64,000 bases of DNA from Neomicrococcus aestuarii (GTDB lineage Bacteria > Actinomycetota > Actinomycetes > Actinomycetales > Micrococcaceae): assembly GCF_014201135.1 (NCBI RefSeq), contig NZ_JACHDR010000001.1:2170001-2234000 (forward strand). Reading direction: 5' to 3'. Made by a program: the position numbers and the translations under genes. The first letter of the stretch is position 1. Every line of letters starts with the position of its first letter. The notes under the pieces were generated by a model. It ran no database searches. It was not told the origin of the DNA and worked only from the letters and a program-made list of their open reading frames with translations. Positions 14,639 through 23,223 of the stretch are shown in pieces.

Positions 14639-16882
14639 TTAGCCGTTGTCAGCGTTGTTATCCGTGGACTCATCCGTGGTGCCGTCGTCAACCTGAGTGG
14701 TTCCGGCCTCGTCACCACTGGAGCTATCCGGAGTGGTGTTCGGGATCGGGGTGATCGTTGGACCCGGAGCCTCATCAGGCTCGCCGAAGTCTTCAGAAGG
14801 GTAGTAGCCGATGACGTCCTTCATGTACGCGAGCCACATGGGGCTAGCGAAGGTAGCGGAGTCGGCGTAATCGTAAACCTGGCCGTTGATCTCCATGCCG
14901 AAGATCGGAGCGTTGGAGTCGTTACGACCCACCCAAGCAACCGTTGCGATACCCGTGGAGTAGCCGGCGAACCACGTGGCAGCGGCACCGTTAGAAGTAC
15001 CGGTCTTACCGGCGATTGGGGTGTCATCCATGGTGTTTCGAGCAACGCGCTGACCGGCGATCTTGGACAGCGTGCCGTTCAAGTTGCGGACCACGTTCTC
15101 ATCCAAGACCTGTTCGCAAGAAACCTCGGGAGCCTTGTAGGAGTTGCCTTCGGCATCCGTCACGGATTCAATGGCGCGTGGTTCACAGCGGGTGCCCTTG
15201 TTGGCGAAGCTCGCGAACGCAGCCGCCGTCGCCATAGGCGTCACGTTTTCCGTACCCAGCACGAACGGCGGGTTAGCCGCACGCTGGATCTCTTCACCCG
15301 TGGCAGGGCTCGTGTAGGTGGGGGACATGAGCTTGAGGCGTGCAGCGACGTCCTGAATCTTGCAGAGATCAATCTCCGAGGCCTCAGCAACGGTAGCGGT
15401 GTTGATGGACCAGTACAGGCCGTACTCCACGGTCATGTTGCGCTTGAAGCCATCAGAAGCGTTGTTGACGTTCCAGCCGCCATCCTCTTCATCGATGGAG
15501 TTCGTGTAGCCGCGAGCCAAGCAGGATGCTTTCCACTGGAACTCGTTCTCGTAGAAGTCGCGGCTCGCGTCAATCTCATCCCACATGTTGTTGCCGGATT
15601 CGAGCCACGCGAGGGTGGTCATTGGCTTCATGGTGGAACCACCCTGGAAGCCGCCGGAGCCGCCGGTAGCGCGGTCCGTGTTGAAGTTGTACTCGGTGTA
15701 CTGCGTACCGTCTTGCGGCGAGTAGATCTTGTTCTGCGCCATGGCCAGCACGTTGCCGGTCTTGGGATCAAGCGAGATCAGCGAGGTGCCGAGGTTGGAG
15801 GAGTCATTCGCTGGAATAGCAGCGCGAGCTTCCTTCTCAGCTTCCTTCTGGAGACGGGAATCCAGTGTGGTCTTGATGACAAGGCCGCCGCGGTAGAGCT
15901 TGCGGGTACGGTCGGCCACCGTGTCGCCGAACTGCGAATCGTTCACGATCAAGTGCGTGATGTAGCCACAGAAGTTGTTGGCGTACTTAGCCGCGTAGCA
16001 GCCGGAACGAATTTCCTTGACCTTCAGTCCCAACGGGGACTTCACCGCAGCCTTATATTCAGCCTGCGTAATTTTCTTGTTATCCAGCATCTTCGCGAGC
16101 ACCAAATTGCGGCGCTTCAGCGTAAGTTCAGGATTCTTGATGGGGTTGAAAGCTGCGGGGCGCTGCACCATTCCAGCGAGCATGGCGGACTGCTGGATGT
16201 TCAGCTTGGAGGCTGGGATCGAGAAGAAGCGCTGCGCAGCAGCTTCCACACCGTAGGTGGTGCCGTTGAACAGCACAATGTTCAAGTAGCCCTCGAGGAT
16301 TTCATCCTTCGAGTACTTCTTCTCAACAGCGATGGCGAGCTTTGCTTCGCGCAGCTTGTCCTGAATGTCCTTGTTACCGGAGAACGTGATCTGGGACTGG
16401 TCCACACCCTTGGAGGCGGCGTCATTGATGAGGACGTTGTTCACGAACTGCTGCGTCAGCGTGGAAGCACCTTGGGTGCTGGAGGACGTCAGGTTGTTGA
16501 TGAGTGCGCGGGCGATACCTCGAGGGTCAACACCCGTGTGCTCAAAGAAGCGCTCATCTTCAATGGAGACGATCGCGTCCTTCATGTTCTGGGAGATCTT
16601 GTCGATCGTCACCGGTACGCGGTTTTCCGCATAGAACGTGGCAAGTACGGTGCCGTCCTTGTCGAGGACCTTAGACGGTTCGGCCAGCGGTGACTCACTG
16701 AGTTCAGCCGGGAGGTTTTCGAAAGCCTCAATGCCAGCGGTTGCCGCGTTTCCGGCGACCATCGCGCCAGGAATCAACAAACCGGCCGCAAGGACTCCAC
16801 ACAAACCAGCGATGCCGAAGAAAGAAAGGATCTTTCCGAGCGTCGTGGCAGTGTCAAAGAAAGGTGAATTACGCTGCGCCAT
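14639..16882 (-). CDS. Class A penicillin-binding protein (transglycosylase/transpeptidase)
   Basis: 747 residues. After a cytoplasmic stub and one membrane anchor (about 15-45), the GT51 transglycosylase domain shows EDERFFEHTGVDPRG and TLTQQFV; the transpeptidase domain has active-site GGSTMKPMT (STMK), SIN in YWSINTATV and KTG in AGKTGTSN. The C-terminus is an acidic Thr/Pro/Asp-rich tail of about 50 residues. It polymerises and cross-links peptidoglycan. A 26-residue upstream extension exists, but ATG at 16880-16882 sits 7 bases after TAAACT with no Shine-Dalgarno, fitting a leaderless start. Divergent from the DUF4177 gene. Confidence 0.94.
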   Translation of the reverse strand: MAQRNSPFFDTATTLGKILSFFGIAGLCGVLAAGLLIPGAMVAGNAATAGIEAFENLPAELSESPLAEPSKVLDKDGTVLATFYAENRVPVTIDKISQNMKDAIVSIEDERFFEHTGVDPRGIARALINNLTSSSTQGASTLTQQFVNNVLINDAASKGVDQSQITFSGNKDIQDKLREAKLAIAVEKKYSKDEILEGYLNIVLFNGTTYGVEAAAQRFFSIPASKLNIQQSAMLAGMVQRPAAFNPIKNPELTLKRRNLVLAKMLDNKKITQAEYKAAVKSPLGLKVKEIRSGCYAAKYANNFCGYITHLIVNDSQFGDTVADRTRKLYRGGLVIKTTLDSRLQKEAEKEARAAIPANDSSNLGTSLISLDPKTGNVLAMAQNKIYSPQDGTQYTEYNFNTDRATGGSGGFQGGSTMKPMTTLAWLESGNNMWDEIDASRDFYENEFQWKASCLARGYTNSIDEEDGGWNVNNASDGFKRNMTVEYGLYWSINTATVAEASEIDLCKIQDVAARLKLMSPTYTSPATGEEIQRAANPPFVLGTENVTPMATAAAFASFANKGTRCEPRAIESVTDAEGNSYKAPEVSCEQVLDENVVRNLNGTLSKIAGQRVARNTMDDTPIAGKTGTSNGAAATWFAGYSTGIATVAWVGRNDSNAPIFGMEINGQVYDYADSATFASPMWLAYMKDVIGYYPSEDFGEPDEAPGPTITPIPNTTPDSSSGDEAGTTQVDDGTTDESTDNNADNG

Positions 16883-16889
16883 GCGGTCT

Positions 16890-16912
16890 AGTTTACTCGG
16901 AGGGACTAGCCT
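16890..16912. promoter_or_regulatory. Overlapping divergent leaderless promoters, PBP and DUF4177
   Basis: TAAACT on the minus strand (16890-16895) lies 7 bases before the PBP ATG, and TAGCCT on the plus strand (16907-16912) lies 6 bases before the DUF4177 ATG. The -10 boxes are 11 bases apart, so the two start codons are only 36 bases from each other. Confidence 0.55.
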
Positions 16913-16918
16913 GAATTT

Positions 16919-17074
16919 ATGACGACATGGGAATACCTCACCGCACCGGTGCTTATTCATAACACCAAGATGATTCTGGACAACTTTGGAAGCGAGGGAT
17001 GGGAGCTGGTGACGGTGATCCCCGGCCCGAATTCCAGCAATTTGGTGGCATATTTCAAGCGCCCTAAGCAGTAA
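16919..17074 (+). CDS. DUF4177 domain-containing small protein
   Basis: 51 residues reading MTTWEYLTAPV then FGSEGWELVTVIPGP and LVAYFKRP: the WEY, GWELV and FKRP blocks are those of DUF4177. It is too short for a 60-residue cut-off. ATG at 16919 follows TAGCCT by six bases. Actinobacterial genomes commonly keep this gene just before ridA, as here. Function unknown; the fold is a small beta-rich domain. Confidence 0.85.
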   Translation: MTTWEYLTAPVLIHNTKMILDNFGSEGWELVTVIPGPNSSNLVAYFKRPKQ

Positions 17075-17110
17075 CGCTTAGCACTTTCATAGCGTTACCA
17101 AACGCTAAGC
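17071..17110 (+). promoter_or_regulatory. Mutually exclusive hairpins before ridA
   Basis: GTAACGCT (17071-17078) pairs with AGCGTTAC (17091-17098). GCTTAGC (17076-17082) can instead pair with GCTAAGC (17104-17110). The first arms overlap, so only one stem can form. This resembles an attenuator or may simply be the DUF4177 terminator region. Confidence 0.35.
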
Positions 17111-17127
17111 AAACTCTAAGGAGAAAT

Positions 17128-17604
17128 GTGGAACAACAAGCTGTGTCGGCAATTGAACGCCGCATCCTCGAACTAGGCCGCGAGCTTCCTAACGTCGTGG
17201 CCCCGGTGGCCGCGTACCAGCCGGCCGTCGTTTCGGGCAACTACGTCTACACCTCGGGTCAGTTGCCGATGGTCAATGGCGCCCTTCCCCTCGTCGGCAA
17301 GGTCGGCGCTGGCGTGAGCGCGGAAGAGGGCAAGGAACTTGCCGTAACATGCGCCCTAAACGCATTGGCCGCAGTCAAGAGCGTTATTGGCGATCTTGAC
17401 CGTGTGAAGCGCATCGTTAAAGTTGTAGGTTTCGTTGCTTCTGATGCAGAATTCACGGGACAACCGGGCGTTATCAATGGCGCTTCGGAACTATTGGGAC
17501 AGGTGTTTGGGGATGCTGGCACGCACGCGCGTTCTGCCGTGGGTGTTGCTGTGCTTCCGCTGGACGCTCCAGTTGAAGTTGAATTGATTGCAGAATTCGA
17601 ATAA
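17128..17604 (+). CDS. RidA family protein (YjgF/YER057c/UK114)
   Basis: 158 residues. The family pattern is clear: ELPNVVAPVAAYQPAVVSGNYVYTSGQLPMVNG and C-terminal NGASELLGQVFG, HARSAVGVAVLPLDAPVEVE. RidA proteins hydrolyse reactive enamines/imines from PLP enzymes in the cytosol; this branch (longer N-terminus) may lack the catalytic Arg, so activity is uncertain. Start GTG at 17128 follows AAGGAG at about five bases; GTG at 17143 would fit homologues better but lacks a ribosome-binding site. The next gene (NUDIX) starts just after its stop. Confidence 0.88.
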   Translation: MEQQAVSAIERRILELGRELPNVVAPVAAYQPAVVSGNYVYTSGQLPMVNGALPLVGKVGAGVSAEEGKELAVTCALNALAAVKSVIGDLDRVKRIVKVVGFVASDAEFTGQPGVINGASELLGQVFGDAGTHARSAVGVAVLPLDAPVEVELIAEFE

Positions 17605-17608
17605 TCCG

Positions 17609-18631
17609 ATGAGTGCCTCGCCGGCTGGGGAGATGTCCCACCCGGCGACGGCGCCTATCGCCATTGCGCCGGAGAAAAACGACCCCACGGGCGTTGTTCG
17701 CCGGCTCTTTCCTATTTCCCCGCAACAGCGCGAGGCCGCCGCTCAGTGGATGTCCATTCCTGACCGCACGCCCCGCGCCACCCGTCGCGCGTCCTCCGTG
17801 GTGCTGGTGAAGGATTCGCGAGTGGGCGTGCAGACCTGGTTGGGGTACCGCGGTCCTGATTCCCCGCTGGGGCAGGTTGCGTTCCCGGGCGGATCTTTTG
17901 AGGCGAACGACGACGCAGCTTACGTCTGGCACGGACCCTCAGTTGGCGAGTGGGCCAAGAAGATGTCGATTGATGATCATCGGCTCGCAAAAATGTGGGT
18001 TGTCTGTGCGATCCGCGAGCTCTTTGAAGAGACGGGCGTCTTGCTAGCGGGGCCCGATTCTTTGTCTACCGCGGAGATCCGCGGCGGCGAGCTGAGGGAA
18101 ACGCGTCAAGCAGTTGCCACGCAGGACCTGAGTTTTTCCGAAGTTCTGGCCCGTCGTGGGTGGGGACTTCGCACCGATCTGTTGCGGCCGTTGTCCCGGT
18201 GGATCTCGCCGGACTTTATGCACCGCCGCTTTGATACGCGGTTTTTCGTGGCTGTGGTTCCTCCAGGACAGTCCCCATCCTTGCTTGAAGGCAAGAGCCA
18301 GTGGGGCGAATGGGTAGTCGCCAAGGACATTATTGAACAGCGTGCCACGAGTAGCTTGGGCGATCACGTCGCCGAGGCCATCAGCGTGTTGGGCGGTTCC
18401 AGTAGCACTCAGGCTGAAACGGTGGGCCGGCCGCTGAGCCACCTCACGACGCCAGCCGTGGAAGCCATCCTTGAAAAGATCTCTTCCACTCGCGGGTGCG
18501 TGGCCTATTTGAGCTGCACTCGAAACCTCAAGACGTACACGCCGGAGCTTGTTAAAGTCGGCGGGGAGTACTTGCTGGATATTGCTACGGCCAATGCGCC
18601 TGAGGGTGGAGCGATCGCCCGCGGGCGCTAA
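17609..18631 (+). CDS. NUDIX hydrolase with inserted Nudix box
   Basis: About 340 residues. FPGGSFEAND starts the Nudix region and RELFEETGVLL gives the catalytic REXXEEXG, but some 30 residues separate the glycine pair from the helix, longer than in the classic box, as in the RppH/NUDT19-like subgroup. Substrate is likely a nucleotide-linked compound such as an acyl-CoA derivative (NUDT7/19 analogy), inferred only. An in-frame ATG at 17588 overlaps ridA; ATG 17609, right after the ridA stop, is chosen. Terminated by the hairpin at 18647-18698. Confidence 0.85.
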   Translation: MSASPAGEMSHPATAPIAIAPEKNDPTGVVRRLFPISPQQREAAAQWMSIPDRTPRATRRASSVVLVKDSRVGVQTWLGYRGPDSPLGQVAFPGGSFEANDDAAYVWHGPSVGEWAKKMSIDDHRLAKMWVVCAIRELFEETGVLLAGPDSLSTAEIRGGELRETRQAVATQDLSFSEVLARRGWGLRTDLLRPLSRWISPDFMHRRFDTRFFVAVVPPGQSPSLLEGKSQWGEWVVAKDIIEQRATSSLGDHVAEAISVLGGSSSTQAETVGRPLSHLTTPAVEAILEKISSTRGCVAYLSCTRNLKTYTPELVKVGGEYLLDIATANAPEGGAIARGR

Positions 18632-18646
18632 TACGGCCTCACAAAG

Positions 18647-18698
18647 ACAACGAAAGAGCGGTTCCTCGGTGTGTACCGAAGAACCGCTCTTTCGTTGT
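18647..18698. terminator. Bidirectional terminator between NUDIX and crp
   Basis: An 18-bp stem (18647-18664 with 18681-18698), ACAACGAAAGAGCGGTTC and its reverse complement, is extended inward by TCGGT/ACCGA. The A-rich and T-rich stem bases give a U-tract in both directions. Confidence 0.85.
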
Positions 18699-18727
18699 GT
18701 GGAGCGCTAGTGCGTTCCGGTGAAGAT

Positions 18728-19405
18728 TTAGCGGGAGCGCTGACGCAAACGCTGGATATCCAAGATCACCACGGCGCGAGCCTCGAGGCGCAACCAGCCG
18801 CGCTGCACGAACTCGGCGAGAGCCTTGTTCACGGTTTCGCGGGAAGCGCCCACTAGCTGAGCCAACTCTTCCTGAGTCAGTTCGTGAGCAACCAGGATGC
18901 CATCGGTAGCTGGACGGCCGAAGCGGTCTGCGAGGTCCAAGAGGGCCTTGGCTACGCGGCCAGGAACGTCAGAGAAGACGAGGTCGGCGAGGGATTCGTT
19001 GGTGCGGCGCAAGCGGCGTGCCAGAGCCTGCAACAGCTGTACGGAAACATCCGGGCTGGTGCGAATCACGCGACGAAGGTTCTCGTGGCGCAAGCCAGCC
19101 AAACGGGTCTCAGACACGGCGGTGGCCGTCGCGTTGCGCGGATTTGGATCGAAGAGAGCCATTTCACCGAAGAGCTCGCCTGGGCCGAGAACGGCCAAAA
19201 GGTTTTCGCGACCATCAGGGGAGGTGCGACCAAGCTTGATCTTGCCGGACACGATCACGTACATCTGATCGCCCTGATCGCCTTCGCGGAAGACGGAGGC
19301 GCCACGGGAAAGGTCTACCTCGGTCATCTCTTCGGTGATTGCCGCAAAGACGTCATCGCCTAGATTTGCGAACAAGGGGGCCCGACGCAACACTTCACTG
19401 TCCAT
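18728..19405 (-). CDS. crp: CRP/GlxR-type cAMP-responsive global regulator
   Basis: 225 residues. The cyclic-nucleotide domain carries PGELFGEMALFDPNPRNATATA with the Arg and Thr that contact cAMP; the HTH LTQEELAQLVGASRETVNKAL (about 171-191) is that of the actinobacterial GlxR/Rv3676 orthologue group, which binds TGTGA-N6-TCACA. A good AGGAGA lies before ATG. It stands alone, convergent with the NUDIX gene. The neighbourhood (nth, MarP, acs nearby) matches the Mycobacterium crp locus. Candidate target in this window: acs, through the site at 23017-23032. Confidence 0.95.
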   Translation of the reverse strand: MDSEVLRRAPLFANLGDDVFAAITEEMTEVDLSRGASVFREGDQGDQMYVIVSGKIKLGRTSPDGRENLLAVLGPGELFGEMALFDPNPRNATATAVSETRLAGLRHENLRRVIRTSPDVSVQLLQALARRLRRTNESLADLVFSDVPGRVAKALLDLADRFGRPATDGILVAHELTQEELAQLVGASRETVNKALAEFVQRGWLRLEARAVVILDIQRLRQRSR

Positions 19406-19708
19406 TGCTTCTCCTGTTAAAACTTGTTATTACGCTTATGCCATTCTGCCGCACAGCGGCCCAATGTGAAGACTTTGCTGGAAAATTCCACAAAAAAGCC
19501 GTATCGGAATGCACACTCGGTTCTCAAAATACGCCGTGCCGTGCAATTCACACTGGATACGCGCCGCCTGTCTCAGGCTTGGCACAGATTACACATCTAG
19601 ACTTAAGTAATCGTCGAGCCCTCGCTCTTATTCCCGCTTCTGCCCAGAAGTTGAATATTTGACTATACCGGATCGACGATTATCCGCCAGCAACACGGGA
19701 GTCTGTCC
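19406..19708. other. 303-base gap between divergent crp and MarP-like gene
   Basis: Carries the crp Shine-Dalgarno (AGGAGA just before 19405) and GGGAG before the protease TTG start. No coding sequence or long hairpin seen. A few TGTGA or CACA half-sites occur but no full CRP palindrome. Confidence 0.5.
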
Positions 19709-20926
19709 TTGCCATTTGCCCCGGCCATCGTCGAATTCAACATTGCCCAGCTCAACGTACTCGACCTCGTAGTGCTTTTGATGTTGGTGCTGTTCTTCAT
19801 CTCCGGAGTGCGGAAAGGCCTTGCTGTCACGCTGGGATCCGTCGCCGGATTTGTAGCTGGCGGTATCGCAGCGTTCTTCGCCATTCCCTTGGTTTCCTCG
19901 TGGGTCTCTGACCCCGCCTGGCGACTCTTTGTCGTCATCGCCGCCGCGGTCATCCTGATTGTCACCGGTCAGGCGATTGGCTCGGCCATTGGTCGCCGCA
20001 TTCGTCTTTGGCTGAACTTTCCCGCTCTCAAGGGCATGGACCGTCTCTTTGGCGGCATCGCCAATTCGGCGGTCGCTGCCTTGGTCATCTCTGCTATCGC
20101 ATTCTCGGTATCCAGCATGGGTATTGGACTGGCGTCTCAACTGATCTCAAGCTCCAAGGTCATCTCCGGCATCCGGAATGTCACCCCGGTTCCCGTTTCC
20201 CGGGCATTGGCCGAGGCTCGCGCGCTCGTGATGGGTCAAACCATCCCTGAGCTACTGGAACCCTTCGCTCCTGTTTCAACGCCTCCTGCCACGGATTCAT
20301 TGCCGGAGTCTGAACAGCTTGCTCTCGCGGCCGAATCCGTAGTTCGCATCAAGGGAACCGCTATTGCGTGTGGCGTGAACCAGACCGGATCTGGCTTTGT
20401 GGCCGCCGATAATCGCATCATCACCAACGCCCACGTGGTGTCCGGCATTTCCGAGCCGGTCGTGGAAACCCTCGACGGGGTTGCCCTGCCGGCAGACGTG
20501 GTCTATTTCGACGCTGAAAAAGACCTTGCCGTTTTGGCCGTTGAAGATCTGAGCGAGGAACCCCTCGACGTGGGGGACCCGTTGGATACCGGCGACCAGG
20601 CCGTCTTCATGGGCTACCCAGCCGGTGGACCGTTCGCGGCGGAGCCTGCCACCGTGCAGTCCATGCGCAACGTCTCCGTGCAAAACATCTACGGCTCCGA
20701 TCCCGCGCTCATGCAGGTCTACCAGCTCGCAGCTAACGTGCAGCAGGGCAACTCCGGTGGTCCATTGCTCACTGAAGATGGCGATCTCATTGGCGTGATC
20801 TTCGCTCGCGCAAAGGATGGCCTCTCCGTGGGCTACGCGATCGGCATGGACGAGGTGCAACCGGTCATCAACGCCGCCCCTAGCTTGTCGGAACCCGTCT
20901 CCACGGGAGCTTGCACCACCAACTAG
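19709..20926 (+). CDS. marP: MarP-like membrane serine protease (CvpA-trypsin fusion)
   Basis: 405 residues. Four membrane helices of a CvpA domain (about 15-170) precede a periplasmic trypsin-like domain with His242 (TNAHVV), Asp272 (EKDLAVL) and Ser349 (QGNSGGP). Cys221 and Cys402 correspond to the redox-sensitive disulfide of Mycobacterium MarP (Rv3671c). MarP is required for acid resistance and activates a peptidoglycan hydrolase. TTG at 19709 is the start, with GGGAG seven bases upstream; no ATG lies near. Single gene ended by the perfect hairpin at 20950-20995. The symbol rests on architecture and locus. Confidence 0.9.
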   Translation: MPFAPAIVEFNIAQLNVLDLVVLLMLVLFFISGVRKGLAVTLGSVAGFVAGGIAAFFAIPLVSSWVSDPAWRLFVVIAAAVILIVTGQAIGSAIGRRIRLWLNFPALKGMDRLFGGIANSAVAALVISAIAFSVSSMGIGLASQLISSSKVISGIRNVTPVPVSRALAEARALVMGQTIPELLEPFAPVSTPPATDSLPESEQLALAAESVVRIKGTAIACGVNQTGSGFVAADNRIITNAHVVSGISEPVVETLDGVALPADVVYFDAEKDLAVLAVEDLSEEPLDVGDPLDTGDQAVFMGYPAGGPFAAEPATVQSMRNVSVQNIYGSDPALMQVYQLAANVQQGNSGGPLLTEDGDLIGVIFARAKDGLSVGYAIGMDEVQPVINAAPSLSEPVSTGACTTN

Positions 20927-20949
20927 CCGGCGCACGATTCTAGGAATGC

Positions 20950-20995
20950 AAAAAGGTGGGTCGCAGTACCGTTTGGTACTGCGACCCACCTTTTT
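20950..20995. terminator. Perfect bidirectional terminator between protease and acs
   Basis: Arms 20950-20970 and 20975-20995 are a perfect 21-bp stem with a GTTT loop; A5 and T5 ends make it work on both strands for the convergent genes. Confidence 0.9.
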
Positions 20996-21006
20996 AGTCG
21001 GCGCTG

Positions 21007-22989
21007 TTACTTCTTGAGCGCGTCCGTGATCTGCTGCATGACGGACTGGTCGGCGAGCGTGCTCGCGTCACCGCCCACACGACCTTCGGCGATTTCCTTG
21101 AGCAGACGACGCACGATCTTTCCGGAACGGGTCTTAGGTAGTTCCGGCACCACCAAGATGGTGCGCGGCTTGGCGATCGGGCCAATTTCCTTGCCCACGT
21201 GGGCGCGCAGTTCCTCAACAATGGTGTCGCTGTTTGCGGCCTCACCGCGAAGGATGACGAAGGCCACCACGGCTTCACCGGTGGTTTCGTCCGCGGCACC
21301 TACGACGGCGGCTTCCGCAACCGAAGGATGGGAAACCAGCGCGGATTCGATCTCCGTGGTGGAGAGTCGGTGACCGGACACATTCATGACGTCATCCACG
21401 CGGCCCAAGAGCCAGATATCGCCGTCGGCGTCCTTCTTGGCGCCGTCGCCGGCAAAGTACATGCCGTCAAAACGGGACCAGTAGGTGTCCTTGAAACGCT
21501 CTGGGTCCTTCCAGATGGTGCGCGCCATGGAAGGCCATGGATCGCGGATGACCAAGAGGCCGCCCTGGCCGTTTTCCACGGAGTTGCCGAGGTCATCGAC
21601 CACGTCGATGGTGATGCCCGGAACGGCAACTTGAGCGGAGCCAGGCTTCGTGGCGGTGACGCCGGGAAGCGGAGCGATCATGTGAGCGCCAGTTTCGGTC
21701 TGCCACCAGGTGTCCGCAATCGGAGCTGGGTTTTCGCGGCGCTTGCCTACACCGGCGTTGCCGCCGAAGACATCGCGGTACCACATCCACGCTTCAGGGT
21801 TGATGGGTTCGCCCACGGATCCGAGCACACGGATGGAGGAAAGGTCGTGAGCGTCAACGAGCTCGCGGCCCCACTTCATCATGGTGCGGATGGCGGTTGG
21901 AGCCGTGTACATCACGGTGACGCCGTACTTCTCCACGAGGGTGGCCCAGCGGTCGCGACCCGGGGTGTCCGGCGTTCCTTCGTACATGAGCTGCGTCGAG
22001 CCGTTGACCAAGGGTGCGTAGGCCACGTAGGAGTGTCCGGTAATCCATCCCACGTCGGCGGTGCACCAGTACACGTCAGATTCTGGGTGGATGTCGAAAG
22101 TGTCGCGGTGCGTAACGGCGGTCTGCGTCAGGTAGCCGCCGGTGGTGTGCAGGATGCCCTTGGGCTTACCTGTGGTTCCGGAGGTGTAAAGGATGAAGAG
22201 CGGGTGCTCGGAATCGTGCGGGACGGCAGTGTGCTCGGTGGAGGCAGTCTCAACAACGTCCTTCCACCAACGGTCCAGACCGTCAGTCCACTTGATGTCC
22301 TGGCCGGTGCGCTGTACCACCACCACGTTCTCCACGGTGTGACCGGGCTTCTCCAACGCCGCATCCACGGCGTCCTTGAGGCCGGAGGCCTTGCCGCGGC
22401 GCCACGTGCCATCGGAGGTCACTACAAGCTTCGCTTCGGCGTCGTCGATGCGGCTACGTAGAGCGTCAGCGCTGAAGCCACCGAAAACCACGGAGTGAAT
22501 AGCGCCGATGCGCGCACATGCGAGCATCGTGATGACAGCTTCTGGGATCATCGGCAAGTACACGGCCACGCGATCGCCCTTGGAAACACCCAAGGACTCG
22601 AAAGCGTTGGCGGCCTGCTTGACGCGCTCGGTGAGCTGGACGTAGGTGATGGTCTCCTGGTCGCCCGGTTCGCCTTCAAAGTAGATGGCGACACGGTCGC
22701 CGATACCGCGTTCAACGTGACGATCCAAGGCGTTGTACGCGGCGTTGAGTTCGCCACCTACAAACCACTTGGCGAAGGGTGCATCGGAGAAGTCCAGCGT
22801 CTCTTCGAAGTCTTTGTCCCACGTGAGCACGGATCGTGCTTGGTCTGCCCAGTAAGCGAGGCGGTCAGCGTTGGCTTCCTCGTACTTATCAGCCTTCGCG
22901 ACGGCTTGGGCCGCGAACTCCGGGCTAGGCGGGAACTTGCGATTTTCCGTCAGCAAGTTGTCGAGCGTTGCGGATCCATTATCAGACAC
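21007..22989 (-). CDS. acs: Acetyl-CoA synthetase (AMP-forming)
   Basis: 660 residues. The AMP-binding core shows [12 protein letters not shown], the acetate/CoA region [27 protein letters not shown], and the C-terminal [13 protein letters not shown] whose lysine is the known reversible acetylation site. Converts acetate, ATP and CoA to acetyl-CoA. The frame extends upstream to 23112, but GTG at 22987-22989 with GGAAGGGA before it gives the normal length. A CRP/Rex-like palindrome lies 28 bases upstream. Single gene; terminator shared with the MarP-like gene. Confidence 0.96.
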   Translation of the reverse strand: MSDNGSATLDNLLTENRKFPPSPEFAAQAVAKADKYEEANADRLAYWADQARSVLTWDKDFEETLDFSDAPFAKWFVGGELNAAYNALDRHVERGIGDRVAIYFEGEPGDQETITYVQLTERVKQAANAFESLGVSKGDRVAVYLPMIPEAVITMLACARIGAIHSVVFGGFSADALRSRIDDAEAKLVVTSDGTWRRGKASGLKDAVDAALEKPGHTVENVVVVQRTGQDIKWTDGLDRWWKDVVETASTEHTAVPHDSEHPLFILYTSGTTGKPKGILHTTGGYLTQTAVTHRDTFDIHPESDVYWCTADVGWITGHSYVAYAPLVNGSTQLMYEGTPDTPGRDRWATLVEKYGVTVMYTAPTAIRTMMKWGRELVDAHDLSSIRVLGSVGEPINPEAWMWYRDVFGGNAGVGKRRENPAPIADTWWQTETGAHMIAPLPGVTATKPGSAQVAVPGITIDVVDDLGNSVENGQGGLLVIRDPWPSMARTIWKDPERFKDTYWSRFDGMYFAGDGAKKDADGDIWLLGRVDDVMNVSGHRLSTTEIESALVSHPSVAEAAVVGAADETTGEAVVAFVILRGEAANSDTIVEELRAHVGKEIGPIAKPRTILVVPELPKTRSGKIVRRLLKEIAEGRVGGDASTLADQSVMQQITDALKK

Positions 22990-23016
22990 GGCTATCCCTT
23001 CCACGATGAAAGTATC

Positions 23017-23032
23017 TGTGACACAGGTTACA
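23017..23032. promoter_or_regulatory. CRP (or Rex) operator upstream of acs
   Basis: TGTGACACAGGTTACA matches TGTGA-N6-TCACA at 9 of 10 positions. A TANNNT (TACTTT, minus strand, 23009-23014) abuts it, so a bound regulator would cover the -35 region. Both CRP (18.7 kb) and Rex (53.2 kb) encoded in the window recognise this kind of sequence, and sequence alone does not separate them. Confidence 0.55.
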
Positions 23033-23223
23033 GAGTGCTGTTGTGTGTCACCTATTTGGAGACGCCTTCGTGGTGCGAACGGCAGAAATTCTGCGATGAG
23101 TGGCCGTTTCATGCCTTACGTTTATCCACATGGTTCCCAAGGGGGACAGCGCCTCCGGGGTAGTCTGAAAGTAGCGCCCTCAGGGGCGTTCTAGACCTTT
23201 TGAATGCATACAGGGAGTTCGGC

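Noticed and set aside
21199-22461. 420-residue open frame opposite acs
   Set aside because: Antisense shadow of acs with Gly/His/Val-rich composition and no recognisable motifs.
23017-23055. Second CRP site at TGTTGTGTGTCACC upstream of acs
   Set aside because: The spacing between half-sites is wrong (about four bases rather than six) and only one half matches.
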